Assembly: GCF_000390185.1 (NCBI RefSeq)
Contig: NZ_AQHR01000049.1
Coordinates: 1-64,000 of the forward strand
Direction of reading: 5' to 3'
Source: Lunatimonas lonarensis
GTDB lineage: Bacteria; Bacteroidota; Bacteroidia; Cytophagales; Cyclobacteriaceae
Length of the DNA: 64,000 nt
The position numbers were made by a program, and so were the translations under genes. Below are positions 1 to 6,967 of this stretch, piece after piece. How positions within the stretch are numbered: the stretch's first letter is position 1; each line of letters opens with the position of its first letter. The notes under the pieces were generated by a model, which was not told where the DNA came from, made no database searches, and saw nothing but the letters and a program-made list of their open reading frames with translations.

Positions 1-65
1 TTTTTTAACTTAACCTCTGGTACCATTTTAGGGGAGTATTATATAGTTTCATTTTTTAGCGTTTG

Positions 66-163
66 AACATAGACAATTTTATTGTTTAATTGTCTATGTT
101 ACTTTCATTGTAAGCAAACATCTTTTCAACATAGACAGTCAACCTGTCTATGTGTCTATGTTT
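66..163. repeat. Cluster of ACATAGAC / GTCTATGT inverted repeats
   Basis: A perfect 13-bp inverted repeat, AACATAGACAATT (66-78) and AATTGTCTATGTT (88-100), is followed by a perfect 10-bp one, ACATAGACAG (129-138) and CTGTCTATGT (144-153), and then a fifth half-site GTCTATGTTT (154-163). All share the core ACATAGAC. The two pairs have different spacers (9 and 5 nt), and no poly-T tract sits in the right place to make either a clear terminator. Operator, replication iteron or recombinase-binding site are all possible. The repeats are certain; their role is not known. Confidence 0.85.
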
Positions 164-191
164 AATATTTTCCTTTTTCTCGGTTTTGCTA

Positions 192-534
192 TCACTTTTT
201 CTTGTAATGCTGATCCAACTCCTTCCAGATATAGGCACTATAATTTGGTCTCTTAAAAGACTATTGATTAAGCTTTTTGATCATTTCGTCAAAATCACTT
301 TCATAGTTTCTTACCATCTTCGGCAGTATGTGCAAAAATTGCACATACTGAATCTGCTTCCAGCTCTTTGGTTACGGAAATATTTTTCACATGCTTCGTA
401 ACCACAGTCCTGTCCACTCCAAACAAAGACGCAATAGCTTTTTGGGACAGCCAAAAAGTACCTTTCTCAAAATAGACAGAAACCTGTACCTTTTTTTCGG
501 CTACTTGGTATAAGAGTAAATTTCGTACCTGCAT
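192..534 (-). pseudogene. RhuM-like protein remnant, frameshifted
   Basis: The first 77 codons from 534 read like the N-terminus of RhuM-family proteins: a short beta segment, then a helix-turn-helix-like stretch WLSQKAIASLFGVDRTVVTK, then a segment ending TAEDGK. RhuM proteins are normally a few hundred residues, often near restriction or mobile loci, with unclear function. Here the frame breaks after TAEDGK. A one-base shift restores YESDFDEMIKKLNQ, then a TAG, and the same frame continues with RPNYSAYIWKELDQHYKKK to a stop at 192-194. The gene is therefore broken at least twice and most of the family's middle is absent. Assignment to RhuM rests on the N-terminal pattern only. Confidence 0.6.
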
Positions 535-544
535 CAGTTTTTAA

Positions 545-625
545 TTTTCATATGTCTTTAATTGTTTTTCAATGGTCACAACCTGTCCCGGTTTATCGGG
601 ATGGAATCTCGCATGGTTGATAGTC
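545..625. repeat. Dispersed repeat, copy A (with 21-nt insert)
   Basis: Positions 545-580 and 602-625 match 33113-33172 with about four mismatches in 60 bases. The 21-nt insert at 581-601, absent from the other copy, carries the small inverted repeat TCCCG-GTTTAT-CGGGA (586-601). The copy lies just after the decayed methylase 3' end and just upstream, on the minus strand, of the RhuM-like remnant. It looks like a short non-coding genomic repeat; no coding potential was seen. Confidence 0.75.
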
Positions 626-656
626 CAAGTTTATATCGCTTGCGACTCGATCGATT

Positions 657-760
657 TTAACTCTCCAATATAAACTTCAATATCTCAGGACTCAGCTCCT
701 TAAACATCCCCATTCACTTCAGGATCAGACTGTTTGACTTAATCTCATTGATTACTTTTA
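657..760 (-). pseudogene. Decayed second copy of the methylase gene 3' end
   Basis: Read on the minus strand, this stretch aligns with the last ~35 codons of the intact methylase gene (3029-3135). Both contain TCTGATCCTGAA and later GAGATATTGAAG followed by ATATTGGAGAGTT and a stop (here TAA at 657-659, there TGA). Relative to the intact gene it has lost about 9 and 4 bases, so no frame is open throughout. The upstream part (VINEIKS, near 735-755) only loosely resembles IIEQLHA of the intact protein. It is non-functional and shows that a second, diverged methylase gene once stood here. Confidence 0.7.
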
Positions 761-780
761 AATGAACGGCGCCCTCATTT

Positions 781-1343
781 TCACAATGAACTGCCTCCTA
801 CAAACAGTTTTCCGCGACTTGTAATTACATACTGTTGATTAGGATCGTTTGCTTGTTCCATTGTGTAGTCCAACAATCTTTTTTCCCTTAGTGGCTTTTA
901 ATATAATCGTTCCGAAAGCGTTCCTTGCTTCTAAAACCTAACTTACCTGCTAATTCTTCTAAAGACATGGAAATAAGTGTCAGCAATAAAACGCTCAATA
1001 AGATCCTTGCACGTTTTTTTAAGAGCTTCCCACTTTTTTCAGTCCAACTCCCCTCTTTTTGGAGTTCATCAACCGCTAGGTTATTGTTTATCAGGAACCT
1101 AATATTTGTCAACTCCCCACTTTTTTCTGGCCAAGTTAGAATATTGAAAAAGGCCCGGATATTTGGATTCTTTGGTTCTGCGTCAAAAGTCTCCAGGTCT
1201 AAAGGCCCCGTAAATCTCCTCCGATTAAGAAAAGCGGAAACGGTATCATACAAGGTGTCAGGGATTCCATGTTGAGCCTCTTTAACCTCAATACGGAGTC
1301 CTTCACCTTGTACTAAAACTCGCTCTAATTCTCTTTTATCCAT
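781..1343 (-). pseudogene. AlbA_2/HATPase-type ATP-binding protein, degraded
   Basis: From ATG at 1343 the frame reads an AlbA_2-like start (RIEVKEAQHGIPDTLYDTVSAFLNR), then jumps to GPLDLETFDAEPKNPNIRAFFNIL, which in this family belongs near the HATPase_c_4 region several hundred residues later. It then passes through low-quality sequence to a winged-helix-like end EELAGKLGFRSKERFRNDYIK. That frame stops at 888, but a one-base shift continues LREKRLLDYTMEQANDPNQQYVITSRGKLFVGG to TGA at 781-783, which fits the usual family C-terminus. Internal deletions and a frameshift make it a pseudogene. The complete gene at 1683-3002 is a relative of different sequence, not its parent. Confidence 0.7.
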
Positions 1344-1426
1344 TTCTTCGTTTAGGTGGCTTTACGGTTTATTCCCTTGCTCGGGTTTGAACCCTGCTGA
1401 TAAGTATTCGGGTTTTGGGCATTAGT

Positions 1427-1620
1427 TTAAGTTTTCTGTTCTAAACAATAGAAGTTAGTTTCATAGTTTTTGCCGTCTTCGGCTGTTTTTTCCAACAATG
1501 GGATAAATGAACTATTTTCCAACTTCCGTTGAAAGTAATCTAAGAGTGAAACTTTTTATCATCCAACACTTCTATATTGGTGCGGTCGTGCGCTTCTATT
1601 TTATTCCATAGTTTACTCAT
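1427..1620 (-). pseudogene. Small frameshifted ORF remnant, family unknown
   Basis: An ATG at 1618-1620 opens MSKLWNKIEAHDRTNIEVLDDKK and then hits a TAG. A shifted frame continues VSLLDYFQRKLENSSFIPLL and then TAEDGKNYETNFY to a TAA at 1427-1429. The TAEDGKNYE part repeats the motif at the break of the RhuM-like remnant near 300-333, and both may derive from that family. The fragment lies directly downstream of the intact AlbA_2 gene. I do not recognise the MSKLWNKIEAHDR segment. Confidence 0.45.
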
Positions 1621-1639
1621 ACGATTCGTCTTTTGGTCA

Positions 1640-1683
1640 ATTAGCGGCCAATCACCGGCCCATTCGGCCCATTAGCGGCCAAT
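1640..1683. repeat. 13-bp direct repeat, 31-bp period
   Basis: ATTAGCGGCCAAT occurs at 1640-1652 and again at 1671-1683, separated by a GC-rich stretch with GGCCC twice. The second copy touches the stop codon of the AlbA_2 gene. It may be a footprint of tandem duplication or excision; no function can be read from the sequence. Confidence 0.7.
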
Positions 1684-3002
1684 TAATTCAGGGTATATTT
1701 TGCTCCTCGTCCTTTGGCAGTTGGAGCAGTAAAAATTCCTAATTCTACCAATTTACTCAACTCTTCAGTTGCTGTAGTTTTCCTAACGTCATTTAGCTTT
1801 TGGTAATCAGTATTCGAAATGGATGCATGTGCTTTAGCGAAAGTGACGGCCTTAATCTGTCTGTCATTCAATCCTAATTTTCTAAGCTGATCTTCGCTCA
1901 AATAATCTTTGAAAAGGGTGACGAGTACACCTCCATCAAGAGGCTTAATTTCTGGTTCAGGCAGCTCAGCATCTAAGCAAGATTTATAAATCTTCAAAGT
2001 TCCTCTACCCCAAGAATCAATATATCCTGCTTTAAAACAGGCATCTGCAATGATTGGATTACGCGGTCTTGAGCTATGGTTCCTTTTTAATGCTTCATAA
2101 TCCAGCCCCTCTGGAAGGCTACCTTCATTCCAAATTGTGAGTTTGTCATCATACACCCGCATTTGGACAGAACTACCCATATAATTTCTGTGCACCAGCG
2201 CATTGAGTAGCATTTCGCGGATTGCTGCTACAGGGTATTCCCCTTTTTCAATCCGTTGTAGTCCTTTGAAGTCTATTCGTTTGGTGAGAAATTTCCTATT
2301 GAGTTGCTCTGTAACTCCTGATAAAAGCTGTATTAGGTTTCCTTCTTCAACCTCGTGAAAAATTAAATCTTCATCAGCTCCTGTAAATCGACCAATTTTC
2401 ACTAAAATATTGGGATAGAATTTATTTGGATCTTTCCCGAATAATATGATAGCACCTCTCTTTAACTTTCCATCCTTTACTAAACGAAGCTTTTCTAAAA
2501 TTTCAAAAGTACCCAGACCTGACACTTCCGGCATGCGGCCACTAATTACTGCGTCCTCTAAAAATCTCTTGAAACTGCTTTCGTCTATATCATCAATAGA
2601 CGCTCCTTCTTCCACAACGTCATCCCAGGTTTTCCCGGCTTTTTTAAGAAGAAAGTCATTGAGTTGATTACCGGTTAATTCTAACTTGCTACTTCCCGAT
2701 CGGTAATAATACCGTCCACGAAGTGAAACGGGCACAGAATAGGGTTTGGTAATGATTTCTATGAACTCCAAGTCATTTTCGGTTTGTAAATTTATATCAC
2801 AAATAATCCCTAAACCATCTTTTATTCTATTGGGGAGTGTTTCTAAAAGCTGTTGGGCATCTTCCAAACCAATTACATTGCCGTCATCGTCCTTGCCAAT
2901 ATAAATAGTGCCGCCTTTGGCGTTTGCAAAACCACAAATCCATTTCAGATATTCCTCCCGCCAGGTTTCTTTCCATTCTATATGTTGGGATTCTTTGGTC
3001 AT
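1683..3002 (-). CDS. AlbA_2 / HATPase_c_4 (Schlafen/RecG-like) ATP-binding protein
   Basis: Third gene of the defence operon. Residues ~5-120 form an AlbA_2 (divergent AAA_4, Schlafen-like) domain, with SQHIEWKETW, GFANAKGGTIYIGKDDDG and a basic YYYRSGS. Residues ~255-370 form a HATPase_c_4 module with REMLLNALVHRNY, the IWNEGSLPEGL loop and GRGTLKI. A winged-helix-like tail (DYQKLNDVRKTTATEELSKL) ends the protein. Such proteins bind nucleic acid and ATP and are often filed as transcriptional regulators or 'RecG-like', although they carry no helicase core. I prefer ATG at 3002; a TTG at 3032 would overlap the upstream stop as TTGA and add ten residues. The next gene upstream (methylase) ends at 3029, so co-transcription is nearly certain. 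By inference it is the ATPase of an Hma-like system. Confidence 0.85.
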   Translation of the reverse strand: MTKESQHIEWKETWREEYLKWICGFANAKGGTIYIGKDDDGNVIGLEDAQQLLETLPNRIKDGLGIICDINLQTENDLEFIEIITKPYSVPVSLRGRYYYRSGSSKLELTGNQLNDFLLKKAGKTWDDVVEEGASIDDIDESSFKRFLEDAVISGRMPEVSGLGTFEILEKLRLVKDGKLKRGAIILFGKDPNKFYPNILVKIGRFTGADEDLIFHEVEEGNLIQLLSGVTEQLNRKFLTKRIDFKGLQRIEKGEYPVAAIREMLLNALVHRNYMGSSVQMRVYDDKLTIWNEGSLPEGLDYEALKRNHSSRPRNPIIADACFKAGYIDSWGRGTLKIYKSCLDAELPEPEIKPLDGGVLVTLFKDYLSEDQLRKLGLNDRQIKAVTFAKAHASISNTDYQKLNDVRKTTATEELSKLVELGIFTAPTAKGRGAKYTLN

Positions 3003-3028
3003 TGTTCTATAAATTACTTCAGGGGAAA

Positions 3029-6000
3029 TCAACTCTCCAATATCACCTTCAATATCTCCGGACTCCTTTCCTTGAACATACCCATGCGCTTCACGACCTC
3101 ATTTTCAGGATCAGACCATAGGGCATGCAGCTGCTCGATTATGGCTTCTTTTTCTGGATCAGACAAGACTTCAAAGTCCCTACCCTGCATCACTGCTTCT
3201 ATATCCCGCTCCACAAATTCCAACACATCTATACCACGCTCTTTCATGTGGTCTGGGAAGTAGAGGTTTAGAATTAGTGAATCAATAATACTATCAAGTA
3301 GCGAGATTTGTATGCTTGAAATTTGTTTTGATTTTTCAATAAGCATAAAATCTACTAACTGAGTTAATGCTGGAATAAATTGATCATTAACCTTTATTGG
3401 CAACCTTTTTAAATTATTTGGATAAACATCAATAAAACCACCATATACGGACTCATAATAAAAATCAATTAGTTTACTATTCAATATCGAAATTAAATAT
3501 TTCAAACTTAAACGTGAATCATTGTTGTAATTTGAATGTCTTAAAGGTAATGTACTTCTTTTTATTATTATCAAACACTTCTCAGAAGTATGTATTCCCA
3601 AATTATCAAGAATTGCAAGTATTCTTAAAAGACCTGAGCTTCTTCTAATTATAATTTTTTCACTATCAAATAATTCGGGGAATTTTGGTGATCGCATTAA
3701 CTGTGGTGCACTATAATCTAACCAAGTATCTATTTTTGGAAAAGAGTATCTACCTTCTTTTGATTTCTTAATTGCAGACCCCTCAATATATGGTTTCAAT
3801 CCTTGAGTAAAAGTGTTAGAAAGAACTTCAAATTTACTCCTTCCTGATATTGTAAGACCGTTTTCTCCTCTACTTTCCTTCCCGTGAATTTCAGCTCCTG
3901 TTGATATATAAAATAATTCATCTAATGGGAATGTATTTACTCTTATTTCATCTAAAATCTCAGCGATTGAATCCAAATTTTCAGTTCTAAACATATGTTG
4001 ACTAGTTTTTCTATATTTATCAACATCAATTTGGTATTTCTCAAGAAAGTTGTTGTCAATAAAATCCCTTATAGAAACACTATAAGACATTTTATTTGTT
4101 TTTTGAATTATTGGTATGCAAGATGGAACTGTAGCATTCTCAAAAATTTTTTCATTATGTAAATCAACAATACTCAGCAAATGAAATTCATTTAATATTA
4201 ATGTTCTAATTCCTTCGGCAAAGGGCTGATTCAAAAACCCAAACGGAATAATGAATGTGAAAATCCCATTTTGATTTAAAATATTAAGTGATTTCTCAGC
4301 AAAGGCTATATATAAATCCCACTTACCTTGAAGAGTCTTATAGGATGTGTCTTTATTGAAATAATTCCTGTCATGGATAGACATATTATTGGCGCTGACA
4401 TAAGGCGGATTTCCAATTACCACATCAAAACCATCTTTAATCTCAGGATAAAAAATGGTTGGTTCAAAAAAACTTACGCTTTCATTGTTGAAGATATTTT
4501 CAAAGCTCTCCCAATTTTGAATATCCCTCTCATAATTCTGAATCTGCTCTACATATTTTTTCTGTTTGGCGGCAGTTGAGGTATTTTTTTCTTTTTCCAG
4601 CCTATTCTGAAATTGCCTAACAATGTTCTTATTGACTTCCACTATTTCATGTATTACCCCGGCTATCTGCTCCTTTTGATTGTTTTTTTCTTCCGGGTCA
4701 CTGATGCTAAAATACTCTTTGGTAAGCTGCTGAAAGCGTGGCAATAAATTCCGTTCTACCATATAGGTTTCTGCCACTTCATTATTTGGCGCACCTATCA
4801 AGGTATTGGCCGCTATCAGTTTAAAGTCCATATTGGGTAGTGGCTCAAATCCTCTATTGGGTTCACTTTCCTTTTCTGTTTGGTCCACCAATAGCGAAAT
4901 GAAAAAACGCAGTTTACTGATCTGAATGGCGATGGGCTGTATATCTACACCATAAATACAGTTTTGGATCAGGTAAAGCTTGCGCCCGTAGTTCAACTCA
5001 TTATTGCGGAAGGCTTCCTCTATTTTGTTTTTGCTTTCCTTTAAGCTTCGTATCACCTGTTTTCTTACACCTGGGTCACTAAAGCCCTCTGCCTCTGCTA
5101 TCAGTCGGTTTACCCGTTCTATTTGGGTTTCTTTCCAAAGTTCATTTTCAGGATCAAGTTTGTGCAGCACATCCACCAGCTTGAGCAATATACCCATAGG
5201 GAATGCCCCTGATCCGCAGGCAGGATCTAATATTTTGCAATGATCGATCAATTCCACAATTTCTTTGGTACTTTCCTGATCAAAAGGATTGACATCTCGA
5301 TGCACATCAAATAGGGCGTTTAATTTTTCGTTTAGTTCTTCTTCTTTTCCCAGCCAAGGGGACTCACTTGTACCTTCTATTTGTTTTCGTTCCCTCCTTG
5401 ATTCCTTGCCGGTAAAATCATAGATAATTTCTTCTGTATAATTCTCCTCTTTTAAGAGTCCGTTTTTCAAATAGGCCTTTAGACTTTCATCTACCATGTA
5501 ATTGACGATCTCTCTTGGGGTATAAAAAGAGCCCGTTTGCTTTCTGGCTGTTTCTCCCGTTTCGGGATTATAACTGGCCAGTAGGTTTTCAAATACTTTT
5601 CCCAATAGTTCGGGGTCCAGTGCGATGTCCTCTTCAAGGGGTGTATTTTCTTCTATGGTAAATTTGTACACATCAAAAAGCGAGATGATACCTTTTGTCT
5701 TTACAGCTTTCCACTTATTTTTATCTGAGGCATCTTTAAAATATTCGCTAATGTCAGCCTGCTCTTCGTCTCCGAAAAAAAGCTGATTGGGGAAAACAGG
5801 CTGGTTTTTTTTATGTCTTGTAAACCCATCTTCTACTATTCCTTTTTTCTTGTCATCCAGGCAATCAAATAATCCGCCATTCAGAAATGGGACTTTATTG
5901 AACAGATTTTCTATTGTTTCTTCGGCATCCAAAAACTGGTCTTCATATCGATAATATAAAGGATTTCCATCTTGTTTAGGATTCTTTTTGTTTTTACTTA

Positions 6001-6952
6001 TCCAGCTACGCTGCTCTACAGGCATGTTTAGCGTAGCAAAAAACAAGTTTTGCAGAACGGCGGTATAGTATTGGTTCGACTCATTATCATCAGCCTTAAA
6101 TTGCTTAAGAATAGATTTGAGTTCAGCCGGATCAAATAATTTTTGGCTTACCAAGCCCTTTTCCTTCATAAACCAAACGAAAAGTATCCGTGAAATAAAG
6201 CGAATTAAAGATTCAGAGCTGTGTTTATCAGCATCAATGTTTTTGGAATTAGGGAATGTGACATTTTGCTTTGCCCACAAATACCATTTGAAAAGTTCAT
6301 TATAGAAATCTTTATTAAGCTCCTTGGTATTTAACACCTTTCTCCAGTAGTCGTGCAACGCTTGGAAGCTTTTTATTTTTGTAGGGTCGATACGAAGACC
6401 AGAAGTATTCTTATCTCCCACAATAATTTTCCGATGGGCCGCATGGGGTTTATTTACGTCAATATCTTTTAATAAAGAAACCTTGCCAGCCTTTTCCCCT
6501 TCTCGGTTTTTATACACATAGGCAGTCCGCTCAGCATTGGCGAAGGTGATCTTTCCATTGTATCTAAAAATCACCGCTACCGGAGCTCCCAAACTTTTTC
6601 GGTTAAGCCAACGGGTAATTTCGGCCAAGCGGCTTCGGGTTGGTGTTTGAGCGCTCAGTTCCACGCCAAATACCAGGATGGATTCGTATTTCCCTCTATC
6701 CAGTTCCTGTTCGGCCTCCTCCAGGGTACTTTCATCTCCTTCTGCATGGAAAGTCTGATCGGATAATTTCCCTCCAAAATAGATGGCCTCTATATCGCTG
6801 AGCTTGTCGGGTGAAAGATCCTTCAATACTGCAGAAACAGGAAGGGCTCTTTCTGTTTGGGTTTTGAGATTTAAGGACAACTGTTCCTCAAAAAAACGGC
6901 GGATGCCTTTCCCTAAATTGGCTTCGTCTTGAAAATATATTTTTAAATCCAT
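3029..6952 (-). CDS. Eco57I/PglX-like DNA adenine methylase, 1307 aa
   Basis: Large N6-adenine DNA methyltransferase. The SAM-binding motif I LDPACGSGAFPMGIL is near residue 575 and the catalytic motif IV NPPY (VVIGNPPYVSANNM) near 845, as in the Eco57I/PglX group. Residues 1-180 (RSRLAEITRWLNRKSLGAPVAVIFRY) look like the N-terminal domain of helicase-associated methylases; I see no PD-(D/E)XK nuclease motif. Residues ~850-1230 should be the target-recognition region. Its coding sequence (about 3250-4400) is strikingly AT-rich compared with the regions on both sides, which suggests domain replacement. The gene starts 15 bp after the helicase gene and ends at the start of the AlbA_2 gene, so the three form one operon. 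It probably marks self DNA for the system. The target site cannot be read from sequence. Confidence 0.9.
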   Translation of the reverse strand: MDLKIYFQDEANLGKGIRRFFEEQLSLNLKTQTERALPVSAVLKDLSPDKLSDIEAIYFGGKLSDQTFHAEGDESTLEEAEQELDRGKYESILVFGVELSAQTPTRSRLAEITRWLNRKSLGAPVAVIFRYNGKITFANAERTAYVYKNREGEKAGKVSLLKDIDVNKPHAAHRKIIVGDKNTSGLRIDPTKIKSFQALHDYWRKVLNTKELNKDFYNELFKWYLWAKQNVTFPNSKNIDADKHSSESLIRFISRILFVWFMKEKGLVSQKLFDPAELKSILKQFKADDNESNQYYTAVLQNLFFATLNMPVEQRSWISKNKKNPKQDGNPLYYRYEDQFLDAEETIENLFNKVPFLNGGLFDCLDDKKKGIVEDGFTRHKKNQPVFPNQLFFGDEEQADISEYFKDASDKNKWKAVKTKGIISLFDVYKFTIEENTPLEEDIALDPELLGKVFENLLASYNPETGETARKQTGSFYTPREIVNYMVDESLKAYLKNGLLKEENYTEEIIYDFTGKESRRERKQIEGTSESPWLGKEEELNEKLNALFDVHRDVNPFDQESTKEIVELIDHCKILDPACGSGAFPMGILLKLVDVLHKLDPENELWKETQIERVNRLIAEAEGFSDPGVRKQVIRSLKESKNKIEEAFRNNELNYGRKLYLIQNCIYGVDIQPIAIQISKLRFFISLLVDQTEKESEPNRGFEPLPNMDFKLIAANTLIGAPNNEVAETYMVERNLLPRFQQLTKEYFSISDPEEKNNQKEQIAGVIHEIVEVNKNIVRQFQNRLEKEKNTSTAAKQKKYVEQIQNYERDIQNWESFENIFNNESVSFFEPTIFYPEIKDGFDVVIGNPPYVSANNMSIHDRNYFNKDTSYKTLQGKWDLYIAFAEKSLNILNQNGIFTFIIPFGFLNQPFAEGIRTLILNEFHLLSIVDLHNEKIFENATVPSCIPIIQKTNKMSYSVSIRDFIDNNFLEKYQIDVDKYRKTSQHMFRTENLDSIAEILDEIRVNTFPLDELFYISTGAEIHGKESRGENGLTISGRSKFEVLSNTFTQGLKPYIEGSAIKKSKEGRYSFPKIDTWLDYSAPQLMRSPKFPELFDSEKIIIRRSSGLLRILAILDNLGIHTSEKCLIIIKRSTLPLRHSNYNNDSRLSLKYLISILNSKLIDFYYESVYGGFIDVYPNNLKRLPIKVNDQFIPALTQLVDFMLIEKSKQISSIQISLLDSIIDSLILNLYFPDHMKERGIDVLEFVERDIEAVMQGRDFEVLSDPEKEAIIEQLHALWSDPENEVVKRMGMFKERSPEILKVILES

Positions 6953-6967
6953 GTCTTCATAGTGTAA

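Noticed and set aside
66-163. CRISPR-like short repeats
   Set aside because: The repeat units are inverted, not direct, the spacers are 5-9 nt, and no cas genes are present.
150-401. 83-codon plus-strand open frame with a hydrophobic start
   Set aside because: It is antisense to the RhuM-like remnant, in AT-rich sequence where spurious hydrophobic frames are common.
1383-1394. tRNA T-arm-like GGGTTTGAACCC
   Set aside because: The bases around it do not form a 5-bp T-stem with a 7-nt loop, and no anticodon or acceptor arm can be folded nearby.
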